A DNA stretch of 60,000 bases from Antedon mediterranea (Eukaryota > Echinodermata > Crinoidea > Comatulida > Antedonidae), in assembly GCF_964355755.1 (NCBI RefSeq), contig NC_092676.1:17282288-17342287 (forward strand), written 5' to 3'. The notes beneath the pieces were generated by a model. The model searched no databases. It was not told the origin of the DNA and saw only the letters and a program-made list of their open reading frames with translations. This document shows positions 34,599-47,461 of the stretch, piece by piece; position 1 is the first letter of the stretch, and every line of letters starts with the position of its first letter. The translations under genes were made by a program, and so were the position numbers.

Positions 34599-37500
34599 AT
34601 GCTATCACATATTCACACACACACAAAGAACACCGTCATATTATTTACATCAACATCAATATTGTCCTCTTTTATCCTAATTGTCATCATTATTTTCATT
34701 ATCAATGATTGAAAGACATTAGAGTAGGCCTATGTTACGTCATTGACGTCTAAGATCATCCCAACTATGATCATTATCATTATGCTATTTGATCGTGGCG
34801 TTATTATATGTTGCTTATTAACGTAATCATGACCTTATTATAATAATATTCATATATTCATTTTTCCATACTGTTATTTTTATTTCAATATATTATTTTG
34901 TTTCCTTCGTGGGACTCTTTAAACTCTTACACGTGCCCGGGGCGCAATTTATAAGATGACGTCACAGAATTCCAGTCGAGTTATTAATCACTGAGTCATG
35001 TACACAACAGAATGTACTACTCTCCAAAGAAGTAAATTCCCTAATGACAAGAGAATACGTTTTGTTGAATACACTAATTATCATTTTACATCTAGCGCAG
35101 TCTTCTCTATTCACAAATGTATAAACTCCACTGGCAAACGACGTTTAGTTTTCAACCTGGTCAGAAATCACCGCCAGACAGAGAATGCGCGAAGTAATTC
35201 ATGGACCGATACCATATGGCATATAAAATGAATATTAGCACTCGCTGTTTCGGCATACAGTAGGAATATAATATTCGCATTGGATGTTATTCTAGTCCTA
35301 CAGCATAGGCTGTCATCTGTTTTCAACAGCACTCAGGCCAGCGGGCGGGATAATATATTTTCAATATCGCATCATTTGGGGTAAGTTCATAATAATACGA
35401 TTCTCGTGAGCGAATATATCTTCATTATATTCAGATGTATTTTCTATAGGTAGGACAGACCATCGCATTATTTTATTATGCACTAGAGTGAGATTCATTT
35501 ATGTAGTATACGGGCATATAGCCGGTTACGTTAGATACATGGTGTTATCTCAACGTGCTTGCTTTGTGATATTTAACCATCAGTTATAATAAATGTATTT
35601 ACAGATACAGATTTAATATTATGTACGTCAATCTGACGAGATACACGTGTTAAGCAACAGAAAAGCTTCCATAAAAACAAAAATAAAGATATTTATTTAT
35701 ATTCTCAAAATTTAAATTACTACCGTAAATCATAACATTATGCAATATTACGTCGGTGTTAACTAATCACACATTTTTTTAACACATTATGTTTATTATC
35801 GGTGAAAATGCATACATGCAAGCTCTTCTTATGCATTATATAGCTGACACAGCACACGACCTTGCTGTATGCTATACGCCGACGGTTCACTTACAACTCG
35901 TACATAGGCTAAGTATATGTATGTACTATTAGTATTATCTATCGTGTATTTATATTAAATATACAGGTATGCTAATATAATATAATATATATTATCCTGA
36001 TTTATATTTACCTTCTAGGTGTATACAGAATCCTCCTAACTATCGGTATGTTTTTGCTTTGACTCTCTGTGCCTATGGGCACTACAAATGAATGAAAATA
36101 GAGCATTATTATAGATATTGATTTAAAAAAATTATAGTTATGTGTTTGAGTAAGCATGTGGTCAGAAACTATCACGATAGGCTGCCGTACCTCTTTTGCG
36201 ACATCCGGGCAAGTTACTACTAAATTAGATCTACTTAAATACTTAATAAATAACAAAAATACTAATAACTAGGGCTACTGCTAAAAATTATATATAGTCA
36301 TAATTATGATGGAACACTTTTAGAAAAATCTGCTGCGGTTAAAGGTAGGCTTACCTCAAAAGAATCGTATTAACTGTTTAAATAAATGCATGTTAAAATT
36401 TTTAATAAACTGAGTGAGATACACACTGTAAGCCTACCAGTAAATATAAAGTAATGTTGTGTAAATATTAGTGTGCCCTTGGTTTAAAAACGTTTTAAAT
36501 GCTTTATAAGAACACAGGATTGAAGACAAATCCAGGCTAAGAATAAGATTGAATCGTAGGAAGATTATGAAACAAAAAACTTGACCTTCTTTTCAAAATA
36601 AAATTGTTTATATATTTATTATGGTAGGCCTATATAAGAGCTGGTACGAACACTTTATCGAGGCTTCAAGCAGCACAAAACGTAATAAAACAATAAGACC
36701 AATGAAAACAGGCCTACAGATTTATTATTACTATCGTCATTATTATTATCATATCCAGGAATCGAGGAATTAGTTTTATTGTTAGTTTTCAAACTGATTT
36801 ATCAGGCATCCTAATCCATAAAATATAGTTACCTTTCACAATTTAATATAACTCATCTTCAAACTTAGATTGTTTACAGAATGGTTTCAGACTTTTAGAT
36901 TAACTTTGAACTCTGACCTTTAAAGTCTTGCACTACCGTCAATATTTCACTGCGATATGATAGCTATGCATTTGAATAATATGTGAAGTAAGATTTAAAC
37001 AGACTATTGTTAATTAGAAATCTGTAATTGTGTTTATTTGACATTAGAGCTACGAATAAATAGACTAGCTGGGCAGTGAATCCCCTTGCTAATTAGTTAG
37101 ATATTTTGACCACTACCTTTATACATAGTGCGTACATGATCGGTGTGTTTGGCTTCACGCGGTGACGTAGGATAACGTGTAATTAACATTTCTCCTGAAA
37201 AAAAAATTTACCTATCCTTGATTGGAATTTGCTGTACATTGTTCTTTATATTTAGTTATAGGGGTAACCTACATTTTATTCACGATATTGCATGCAACAT
37301 AAATGAATTTTAAAACTATGCTGATCTGAAATCCTATCTCCATGTTAGAAAATAAGAATGCACATTTGTAATATTCATTCGTAGTACCATGAAGGAAATA
37401 TTGGTTATATACATATACAACACAAAAACTATAAATTAAATCTATACACATTTTTAACAACATTGTTTAATTTGCTTTATCCTTTGTTCGTGTTTAATAA

Positions 37501-37821
37501 TATAGTAATAATAATAATAATAATTTATTTGAATATACTCTTTTACAGTGGCACACTTCGACTTGAAGGTTTGTTCTACAAACCACATAGCAATTTGCTA
37601 ACTTCAAATGTATAACAATAATAATAAAAATGTAATAATAATGACAACCAACAGTATACTGATAAGTCAAAACCCACCCTTCCCCATCCCCAATCTAACC
37701 TCTACAAATCGCCATTATATTGTTTAATAAACACACCAATGCATCATTGTTTCAACATGGAGTAGGGACACATCTTACAGTGCACTTAAAGTTAAAGCAA
37801 TTAGAACATATTACGTTATAA
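34599..37821. other. No gene recognised; possible CRE/AP-1 cluster
   Basis: AT-rich. E-box CACGTG (34930), CRE TGACGTCA (34957) and AP-1 TGAGTCA (34992) lie within 70 bp, a possible enhancer or promoter without an identified transcript. (AAT)n lies near 37506. No coding exon recognised. Confidence 0.45.
34930..34998. promoter_or_regulatory. E-box, CRE and AP-1 sites in 69 bp
   Basis: Perfect CACGTG (34930-34935), TGACGTCA (34957-34964) and TGAGTCA (34992-34998) in a locally GC-richer stretch. Spacing is compact, but these short words also occur by chance and inside repeats in this window. No TATA-plus-exon arrangement was seen downstream. Confidence 0.2.
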
Positions 37822-38230
37822 CAAAGAACTTATAACACAAGAATCTCCTGTTCGTCCGAAGCGCGTAACAATTTCGAAAGGCATTGTGGGATAGAATAGA
37901 GCTATGGGTGGCGCCATTGTGAGCCATGGAGTAGGGCGCCCGCGTCAAATTAGAAAGTCAAAATCATAGAGGGGATCTGCTAATGCTCTAGGGGGGATAG
38001 AGTAATTGACTGAGGAGTAGGGCGCCCGCATCAAATTAGAAAGTCAAAATCATAGAGGGGATCTGCTAATACTCTAGAGGGGTAGAGTAATTGACTTCCT
38101 AGTTTGGAGGGGGCGCTGCTCCATGCTGTGAAATGGCGTCGCCCAGTTTGACCTTTTAACCCTGTACTTCCGATACTGTGTTTTGAATGCAAATTGAAGA
38201 ACAGGAGATTCTTGTGTTATAAGTTCTTTG
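37822..38230. mobile_element. 409-bp DNA element with perfect 32-bp TIRs and 7-bp target duplication
   Basis: CAAAGAACTTATAACACAAG begins a 32-bp left arm (37822-37853) whose exact reverse complement is 38199-38230. GTTATAA flanks both sides (37815-37821, 38231-38237). Subterminal parts (TGGCGCCATT versus AATGGCGTCGCC, CCATGGAG versus CTCCATG) extend the inversion imperfectly. Inside are two tandem 86-bp units starting at 37928 and 38014 (GGAGTAGGGCGCCCGC). No coding. Perfect arms suggest a young insertion. Confidence 0.92.
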
Positions 38231-39240
38231 GTTATAAGTAAACTTTTAGAGGCTAAAGACTAATTGTAATGATAACATGTTCCTAAATTCCTGTGGTTTC
38301 TTGTTTTTTAATCTTAACAGCTGAACAATTGGGTTTTTTTCTAGAGTCTGAACTATTTTTCGTCATTACGAGGGGCTCCTAGCCTACGTTCTTTCCCATT
38401 ATATTTATCCTATATTTTGGATATTCGTTTTTAATAAGATTTTTGTACATTCCAAATATTTCCAATTGTCGATTTATATTTTACTAATGCAATTAATACA
38501 AAATAACAAAATCAGTTCAATTGTGTTGTAGAAAGCCTGACCGGTGTGTTTCAATGGTAGCATTACACTTAAATGTTATTGCCCTGAACTTACGCCAACC
38601 TGATTTAATATCATTACATTAAAACAACATGTGTTCCTCGTTTTCTATTTCTGTGTGACATTTCTCACACATTTCAACATTACAAAGTAAGAAGCCATTT
38701 CTGCAATTTATCTTACAAGCTAAAGTTCGGTTTACTCACTGTAAGTATTTAGTATATTTAAACAAAATGTAATTGTACAACGTCAGGATTATCTTCAATT
38801 CTTTGAATTAAAGATGACTTGGTCCCAACAATATAGAAAATAAAGGTTACTAAAATCAGTTAATCAAACAAAGTTAATCAATTCCGTAAGAAAAAAAAAA
38901 TGTTTTCACTTATAAAATAAACAAACGGATAAATTCCACCAAACACATATTCACTGGCAGCCAATTTGACTACAGTATATGTTTGCTTTAAATTAGTTTT
39001 TTCAGATAAATTTTTTCTTCGATCCAATTATTGGTCAAAGTGAGTAGGCCTACTAACTATTAAACATTAACATCAACATAGCATATTCAACAACAAAATT
39101 TAAAGAAAAAGCTGTTTTCAGAAGAACAATGTATCTTTAAATACTTTAGTTTCTTTTCTAACTTCCTAAATTGTACAAAGATACAATATATCGGCCTATT
39201 AGGCCTATATCAGTGAAGAGTGAACCTTTCCCTGCTATAT
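38231..39240. other. No gene; contains a TTAAAGATG-family MITE
   Basis: Apart from the MITE at 38806-39143 this is AT-rich sequence in which I see no exon, RNA or other named repeat. Confidence 0.5.
38806..39143 (-). mobile_element. TTAAAGATG-family MITE, copy 2
   Basis: Bounded by GAATTAAAGATG (left) and ATGTATCTTTAAATAC (right). Its complement carries TTTGTTGTTGAATATGCTAT, CCAATAATTGGATC, AACTAATTTAAAGCAAA and GTCAAATTGGCTGCCAG in the same order as copy 1 at 17266. TTAA at both ends fits a TTAA target. Confidence 0.7.
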
Positions 39241-39242
39241 AT

Positions 39243-39653
39243 TAGTCTTGTTTCAGTATATGCTCTTGTGTGTGTTATCTACTACTGAGGTTGATTCTGG
39301 CTTGTTGTATTCTCTTGTTGTTGCTGTAGCTAATCTTGATGGTGATTCTGTTGAAGATTCTTTTAGTTTGTTATCTTTCAGGAAGTGTCTGTCTACAAGG
39401 AATAGGAATGTATGTCCAATTCTGGTGCTGTTAGTAGTCTTTTATGTATAAGGGTTAAGAAAGACCTATTGACTTATGCCTTTCCTCTGGTCAATGTGGG
39501 CACTGTACGAGAGAAACCCTTGATCAATGTTAGAACCGATCAAGGTGCTTTAAACAGTCCTGGATTTGTTTGTATCAAACCTGTTAGTGGCGGTAATTAT
39601 CGCTGTTGGTTTCGATTGAATAAAATAAAATAAAATAAATAAAATAAAGAGTA
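39243..39653 (+). other. Retroposon-like segment with (AAAAT)n tail
   Basis: Two overlapping open frames (to stop 39449 and to stop 39631) show T-ending codon bias and run into a 3' tail of repeated AAAAT units (39618-39650). Text includes DGDSVEDSFSLLSF and VGTVREKPLINVRTDQGAL. I do not recognise the protein. The tail suggests a retrocopied or LINE-mobilised sequence; a frameshift near 39420 would join the frames. Confidence 0.35.
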
Positions 39654-42600
39654 TTACCAATAGAATTAAACCATTTTTTGGAAGACTTCACAATTACACA
39701 ATTAGTTTTCATTGTTGTCTTGAAAAAGAGATGGAAACAGTAATGTTATTGAAAGTTCCATATAAAATCCTTTTTCAGGTGGGCTTCTATTTTGATCAGT
39801 TTTAACTTTTAAGATTAGGTCGACTGACTGACAACTTGGATTGTGTTACACTAGTTATATCTATTTTATTTCATTTTAAATGACGCAACATCATACATCA
39901 TTTTGACCATTTCAAATTATTGAATTAGTTAGGGATTTTATATAGGCCTAAGGCAAACAATTGAACTTCAAGTGCTGTAGCGTAATATTACGGTATAATT
40001 ACGTAATAGTGTAATCGAATATTTTCTAGCTGCTTAATTTGCATATAGTCTATTTGCATTTGTCATTAATGCAAATGTTAGAGAAGTAATATGATAAAGA
40101 TTTTGTTATTATGCAGGTAGATGGTAGAATTATACTTCATTGGTAATACACTCTTGACACTCTGTAATTATTCACATGTAAGTTTACGTCAATTAAGTAA
40201 CCCCATGAATTAACGTTGATCTGCAAAACACTTCTTAGATTTACACACCTGCTATTAACATTTGGTGTCTTTAGCGGTGCTTTAATTTGTAATCGAACTA
40301 TTTTCCTAGTCTTCTCTCTCATCAACGAAGGTGCATCCAGCCTCCGGTGCACCCACTGACGTCATTATGTGCGCGTTCGTCTGTCTAGCATTGTCTATAG
40401 AGTAATTTCACTCCAATATTCCCTATGCATACTGTTTTACTTCTATGCCACATATACAAAAGTCAATAGTAAATAGCCCAAAGCCTGTTCTGGCAACACA
40501 CCAACTACTGAGAGATGACATTCGATCTTTGCAATACAAAATCAACAATATCTACGTCATTGTGAGTACCATGTGTTTCATTCACTGAAATTCAATGTAT
40601 AGTCGTGAAATTGTAGCTGCATGGAAGTGCGTTGAGTATAATTTAATACACTGTCACAGGCCGTATAGTTGGACAGTGATCAGATAGAAGAATATTCCTG
40701 GAATTAGACGTGAACCATTTTTGATCAATATTAATAAATCATAGTGTACGAAGTGATCAATGAATTCCATGCATCTTGGTGACCTCCGACATTCTGTTTT
40801 TATATTCTTGATTGCGAGAATTCTTTATTAAAATTATGTGAACAAAATAATAGTCATGTTGGTTACATATTTTGATGGAAGGTTTCATAAATAACCCCCA
40901 TCATAAACTTCAGTTGAACTAATCTAACTGTATCTTGAACCAACAGTGTTTCTTAAAAAATTACCTTCCTTGAATTAACTCCGGTACATATTTTAGTTCA
41001 ATTGAACAGAGGTCTATTCATTAATACTAATGCCTAAAATTTTGAGGCTTAAAATTATTTTTTAAAAACATACAAAGTCATATTCTTGAGAAGAGTGTGA
41101 TTTCACTCTTCCCTGCTACTGACAGAAAATAAGATTCCCAAGACAGTCCAACAAATATATTATAAATGCGTGTTCTTTTCAATTACTTTTAATACGATTG
41201 GACTACGAATAGATTCGTTCAAAACATAAATCCTAGCCTAAACAAGTAAAGGTAGGCCACTATAGAGGCTAGAGATGCACAATTCTCCTCTACACGTGTA
41301 GTGTCCAGTTCTATACATTTCAGTCCATATGCTAATTGTCAACCTAAAAACGTCCAGTCCACTCCTTCTGTCAGTGAAACACCTTCCTTATCTTCCCAGT
41401 AAAAACAATATCAAACCTTTCTCTTTCTCGCCAAGTGCCCATATAAATTCAAGTTGCTAATGCCTTACTACCCTTAGAACACTACCACAGGGTATAATCA
41501 AACTAAATAGATAAATGATCATCACTTAGTACATGTAGCAAATGAAATAACGATTTTCTGATATCTCAAATTATCCTAATAGTTTGTCAGTTAATTTGTG
41601 GACTATGCAACCAGCATCATAAACTGTATAGACATTAAAAAGATAGAATTGTAATGAAGTCTTTAAAAATCAATTCTATATAAATGAAACTTCAAAGGTT
41701 AGGTTGTTAACCAAGACCAATTAACCTTATATATCTATAATACTGATTCTTCCAAATAATAACGAATAATCAATCAAAATGTTTACTCTTGGTTTATAGC
41801 AGGAGTTAATTTCTCCTAAAAAACAACATTTTCTTTTGATGTTTTTATGCTTTTTTGACTGAGCTGTCCTTTTCACGGCAACTCTTTATTTCAACAATTA
41901 TTTCAGCTTGAAAAATAATCTGATATTTCTCAAATTGTCCCATTGTGCTATAGAGGTACATTATGGCATATGAATATGAATTCTGGAGTTCTGAATAAAT
42001 GCTTTTATCATAATGTATGGTAGGCCTATAGTTAAAGAATATCAATATAGCCGACCTATTTTCTAAATGTAACTGAACCTAACCCCCTAAATATTATCCT
42101 AACTAGTAAAGAAAAGTAAAGTAGCTCATTCATTCACACATCATCTAGACCTTCATCTGCTTCAGATCTTATCTCGTCTGCTATCATTCTTCCTTGTTTA
42201 TTTTGTCTAATCTTGTACTGTATATATTTTATTATGTTATGTTTAGAATTAGCGCTGATTGGTAGTCCCTCTTGCTATGCTATTCTCCTGTTTCGTTCGT
42301 CTCTTGTTGGTGGGTGCGGCTTTCTTGCCAATTTAGACGTGTCTTTTTGGATACCTTGTGAAGTGTATGCATCGGATGGTTTCTGTGATCACAAGCGTTG
42401 CTTATACTGCCATTGTTTTGTCAATTATCATTTTTCTTCTATTCCATTTCTGATCTTTCCATAAAACACACCACGACTTTTGATTAATTAATAACGCTAC
42501 TGGTAATCGTTTGCCATCATGACGTCATTAACGATAACAAATTAAATATAGTACATAATTGGCCAAAAGAGTTCATTGATTAATATTGTAATGTGTTAGT

Positions 42601-43006
42601 AGTGATTGTTTGTAGTGATACCGACATCCATTTGCCAATAATGAAACTATGAAAAAGCAATTACTTATTTGTAGTATAATGTAGGCCTAGTATAAAAGAT
42701 AAGCAATCAAAAATTACCGGTAATACATAGGTAATACTATATTACGTCATGTTAACAAATAAGTACAGTCTCATAGAATAATTATAGTTTATCCCTATTA
42801 TTATGTAGTTTTCGATGATAAACACCACCATATTTGCCGTATGATATCCTTCGTTGAGGTCTAGTTTTAGATTTGTGACAAAATAAGACTAGGACTTACG
42901 TAAATTATCCGTCTTAAATTATCAGTTATCATCTCCTAAAAAAATCGTGACGACCGTGCACCAGAAATAAAAATCCAATGTTGTCATCAAGACCTGAATC
43001 GACGAC

Positions 43007-43177
43007 ATGGCCTCCGAGTACTCGAAAATCGAAAGCTCCCAAATGTTAGACGCGACGAATAAAACATCATGTCGGATGTTTTTAAAACTATTCGAAATGT
43101 ATTTCTTCAGTGGTAAACAATACTGTTTATTTCTACAAACAATTTTAAAAGAAATTGTAGATTTATTTTTGTATTAA
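43007..43177 (+). CDS. Weak candidate first exon or small ORF, 56 codons
   Basis: ATG in a favourable context (GACGACATGG) opens 56 codons: MASEYSKIESSQMLDATNKT, then hydrophobic text. The first 30 codons are richer in G/C-ending and CpG codons than the surroundings. A possible donor (CAGTGGTAAAC, near 43112) would end an exon before the AT-rich part. No family resemblance and no downstream exon found; could be chance. Confidence 0.2.
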   Translation: MASEYSKIESSQMLDATNKTSCRMFLKLFEMYFFSGKQYCLFLQTILKEIVDLFLY

Positions 43178-44520
43178 TTATTCTTGAGGTAAAGACATAC
43201 CGTAGCCCCTTAGAATCTATATATAAATTTAAGTAATGGCATACCATGTAGTTAACTTACTGTTAGTGTTATCATAATCTGATGTTAAACTACATACCGA
43301 AATAACCTTTAATAATAATAATTTGACCTTTGTAATTATGTGACACTTGGTTATGTCAGCACCACCCGTTAAGATTATATAATTCTTGTTTAATGAGAAG
43401 ATCGGTATTTTCTCGTTTAAAGGCCAGCTCCTGGGAAAAATGAATATTTAACTTGTCGTTCGTGATAAAACCACAAATGCATTCAGACGTTATAATAAGC
43501 CCACATTATCAATAAAGCTAGTCCTATTGTTGGGAAAACCAGGAACGAATAAATCCTGAGAATCAAAACTAACTAACAATGTTTGTAAAACTGAAAGAAA
43601 ATATGAATCGTACTCTTGACAAATATTATAGGAATAATATTTTTCATTGCAAAAAAAAAAACAAATCCACAGAATGATTAATATTTTAATCTCAACGAAC
43701 AGCACAATTGTAAACTCATTCCCCATCGAAGAAATCTTTGTAGTGGAATATTTTAATCTAAGGTTCCCAACTGTGAAATGCGAGATATTTTTTAAAATTC
43801 CGTATAGACAAAACAGATACCAGTAATAAAAACTGAAATAATATGGTAGGCATATATTATGAATTACACTATGAACAATTTTAAACGCTGTGAAATTTTA
43901 ATTTGAGGAATTGTTTTATGGATAGGCCTGCAATGTCAAGGAGTCGTCGAAGTATAGACATTAGCAATTACCAACCAGTTGTTCACATTAGACTGATTTT
44001 TCACATACATTATCCTTGTCTTGTTGTTGAAATTATTCTGAATTAAAAAATGCGTCGTCTTCTGCAATTTCGTTCACTCTACTATGAGAGACTCACATCT
44101 TCATCTATACCATGGATAGGCTATATAATTACTTTATATCCATCACTTCATTTCGTCGTAGGCATGTGTTGTTCAATATAAGCCTACATTATTTGCGTAG
44201 GCCTAGATTCAAGATGATGTCGGTAAACTCATGGCTTCACTAATGGTAGAATGAAGCTAACTAGAAACCAACATTATTCATATTGAACCTTATAAATACA
44301 TTTATTTTATTATGTTTTTTATTTGGTTCCTTTGCCATCCCACTGGTACATATAGTGCCACTTTTGTGGTTGGTTTCCGTAACAAAGTGACCGATGGGAT
44401 GTAGTGGATCAGAGCCATCTAATAAGATGACCTGTCTACACTATCTAATTGTCTAAACTTTATGTGACAAAAAAAATGTGATGTGCCTTTTTTTTCAAAC
44501 TATTTTGATAGTATAGACTG

Positions 44521-44648
44521 ATTTTTAGTCGCGTGCAATGCCACTCTACAGCTCACTATGTCGGTTGGTTAGTCGGTCGGTTGGTCGGTAAACACTAACT
44601 CAAATGTGAGCACGCGACTGCAGCCATGTATATGGCCTTGTTAGTTAC
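44521..44648 (+). repeat. GTCGCGTGC / GCACGCGAC interspersed repeat, full copy
   Basis: Runs from TTTTTAGTCGCGTGCAATG through CTACAGCTCACTATG, several GTCGGTTGG units, GTAAACACTAACTC and GAGCACGCGACTGCAGCC to ATATGGCCTTGTTAG. GTCGCGTGC and GCACGCGAC are inverted and could pair at the base of a stem. Closely related copies lie at 50950 and 56071, with a partial one at 2056. Confidence 0.85.
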
Positions 44649-46098
44649 ACGAGCATTCTAGATTATGTACGATTTTTCACCACCAGAACTAACTGTCAAA
44701 GAGAGCCTTGGACATGTGCCGATATAATGTGGCTGTTGTTTAAAACAACTGTCTTGGTCACTCGGCTCAACTAAACAATGTGTTTACATTATTAGATATT
44801 ATTATGCAATTTTTTTTATGCAATATTGCCTTTTAACTGTATTTTGAGAGACTTCATTATAGATAATCATATTCATGCATTTTTCCCTTCGCATTAGTGT
44901 TGCTATTAAAACCAACATAAAACAGCAACATCATTATTCATAAATGCAAATGCTTAATGAGTGTAAATATTATTAATACGATTGAAATATTAATTTCAAT
45001 AAATATTTTGAAATTGGTTTTCATTTCTGTTTAAAAGCTTCCATGGTGGCGCTATACCAAATTTGTAATGTATATAATAATGTTTTATAGATGCCTATTA
45101 TTATTCATTTACTCGTCGGTTAAAACTGGGGCCTGTGGTTACAGTAGTCTCAGCGTCATTCCATGCCTGTTTGAAAATGAAATGTTAGCGGATATGTGGA
45201 GAGATGAATATAAATTGGATGGTGAGACAAGCCCTTTAAAGGACATTTTTGTTTGAATGTGGAAGCCAAAAACATTTTTATTGTAAAAACATAATGTGAC
45301 TGAAGTTGAATATGGCTTGAATTTGATATTGTGAATTAATTATATTTAAATCCAATGAAACATCGGGAATATCACAGGCTTTATTATAACAGTTTTACCT
45401 TATGCCTTATGATAGAGTGAAATCGCTGGATGAGATGTATACGATTGTGTTTGGTATAAAATCATAATAAAAAGTAGGGGTGTAAATTTGCCATGCCCAT
45501 GTTTAATTATACCCACACACAAATCACGTTATGTATGTTGTAAATCCTGGCTATTACAATTTTTAAATGCAAGTTAAATTTCAGAAAGTAGTCTTAGGTA
45601 TTTACAAATTTACTCCTAACGGTAGGTTAAATAAACAGCGGAAATGTCGGTAAACTTGTCCAAAATGAATACTGTACTATATCCTGAGGTGTTTCTTCTC
45701 AACTACACGTCTGCTCCGCGTTTTGTGAAATGGTTATAAAAAAATAACGTAGATTCTATATTTTTGTTTTTTCCTTACCGTTATCGCTAAATAAATAAAT
45801 TGGCTTTAAAGCTTGGTTCCCACTAGAACGTAACGCAAGGACGTAAACGCAACGCAAGCGTGTTAACCAATGACAAGCGAAGTTATAGGCAGTTAAGCTT
45901 GGTTCCCACTAGAACGTAACGCAAGGACGTAAACGCAACGCAAGCGTTTTAACCAATGACAAGCGAAGTTATAGACAGTTAAGCGTGGTTCCCACCAGCG
46001 AAGCAACGCAAGGACGTAACGCAACGCAAGTGAATTGACCAATCACAAGCGATGGCTTATTCGCTTGTGATTGCTAACTGTCTATAACTTCGCTTGTC

Positions 46099-47196
46099 AT
46101 GCACCTCTCGAAGGCCTTTGATACAATTGATCACGATATTTTATTATATAAGTTACATACTTATGGAATCCGTGGCCCTGTATATAATTTATTCAAAAGC
46201 TACCTTTCAAACCGCAAGCAATGTACTAAATTTAAACACACCCTTTCTGATTTTCTTCCTATTATTTGTGGAGTCCCTCAAGGTTCCCTGCTTGGGCCTC
46301 TATTATTTTTATTATACATAAATGATATCCATAATGCCTCAAATATGTTTTCTTTTCTGTTGTATGCTGATGACACAACCCTTATTTACACTGATAAAAA
46401 TATAGATTCCCTTTTCAAAATATCAACCGAAAATCTACCCAAAATTTTAACATACTTTTCTGCAAACAAACTTTCTGTTAATCTAAAGAAGTGCTGTGGT
46501 ATGGTGTTAAAAAATTCACAAATACCACTAAATACTAGTACTTTTAAACTAAAAATCAAAGATCAATTAATACCTATTGTTGAGAAAACTAAATTTCTTG
46601 GTGTTTATCTGGACTGTAAGCTAAATTGGAAACATCAGATTACTCAAGTCGAAAACAAAATATCCAAAAGTTCTGGTATTATATATAGATTATCATCTTT
46701 CATCCCTCAAAACATACTCCGGATTCTTTACTGTTCACTAATCCTCCCTTACCTCACTTACTGTAATATTATTTGGGGTAATACATACCCGTCCTACTTA
46801 AACAAACTGTTATTGATCCAAAAGAAAACCGTAAGATACATAGCAAATGCTCCTCCTTTATCCCATTCCAATCCTTTATTTTCTTCATTTGGTCTTCTTA
46901 AAATTCAGGATATTAACCATCTTCAACAAAGTGTTTTCCTCTATTCATGGCTAAACTCGATCCTGCCATCACACTTTGATGATTTATTTAGTTTCAATCT
47001 TAATTTTCATAACCACAGTACTCGGAGCGCAAATCAAATACGTATTCCTTTTTTTTAAACTACTTCTTTTAAACATAGCATTAAGTTCACTGGTCCTAAA
47101 CTTTGGGATAACGTACCAGTTATTATAAAAAGTGCTTTGTCTAAGAAGAGTTTTTCTTTTAAATTGAAACGGCACCTCTTATCTAGTTATGTTTAA
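46099..47196 (+). pseudogene. 5'-truncated LINE reverse transcriptase, one internal stop
   Basis: Non-LTR reverse transcriptase (copies element RNA onto nicked DNA). Order: LSKAFDTIDHDIL (motif A region), GIRGPVYNLFKSYLSNRKQ, VPQGSLLGPLLFLLYIND, LLYADDTTL (catalytic YADD, about residues 89-92), then the thumb and tail. A single TAA at 47056-47058 interrupts the same frame, which continues TTSFKHSIKFTGPKLWDNV to TAA 47194-47196. Endonuclease, ORF1 and the first fingers are absent. The copy starts in motif A: the catalytic Asp codon is read as His at the junction, and ATG 46099-46101 is partly MITE sequence. CR1/Jockey-like group; clade unresolved. Confidence 0.93.
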
Positions 47197-47461
47197 TTAT
47201 CCTTTCACTCATTGTAGCTTTGATATTTAGTCTTTTCGGTACCCTGAATCTAAAAGTCTTCATTACTGTTTTTGTCCTGTTTCCGGTTCCCGTGTTGTCC
47301 TGTTTTTTTTTTTTTTTTTCTATGGGCTGCCTTATACAAGCTTTGCTTTTTAGGAATGTTGCCCCTCTTATTTTAATAATTTTTACTGTTAATTTTTATT
47401 TTCTATGAAAGACAAGAGAAATAAATGTTACTTTGATTGACTTTGATTGATTGATTGATTG
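46101..47461 (+). mobile_element. LINE insertion with (TTGA)n 3' tail
   Basis: The extent is set by comparison with uninterrupted MITE units, in which CGCTTGTCAT is followed directly by TGGTTAAAACG. Here 1.36 kb intervenes. The 3' UTR has AATAAA (47419-47424), and the element ends in TTGATTGA repeats (about 47434-47465), typical of LINEs with microsatellite tails. Any target duplication is very short, or hidden by the tail. Confidence 0.85.

Larger units (their letters stand above)
39654..45809. other. No confirmed gene; one weak exon candidate and one repeat copy
   Basis: AT-rich, with a small ATG-initiated frame at 43007-43177 (see separate entry) and the interspersed repeat at 44521-44648. 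A longer open stretch at 42213-42464 has no family resemblance. Nothing else supported. Confidence 0.5.
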
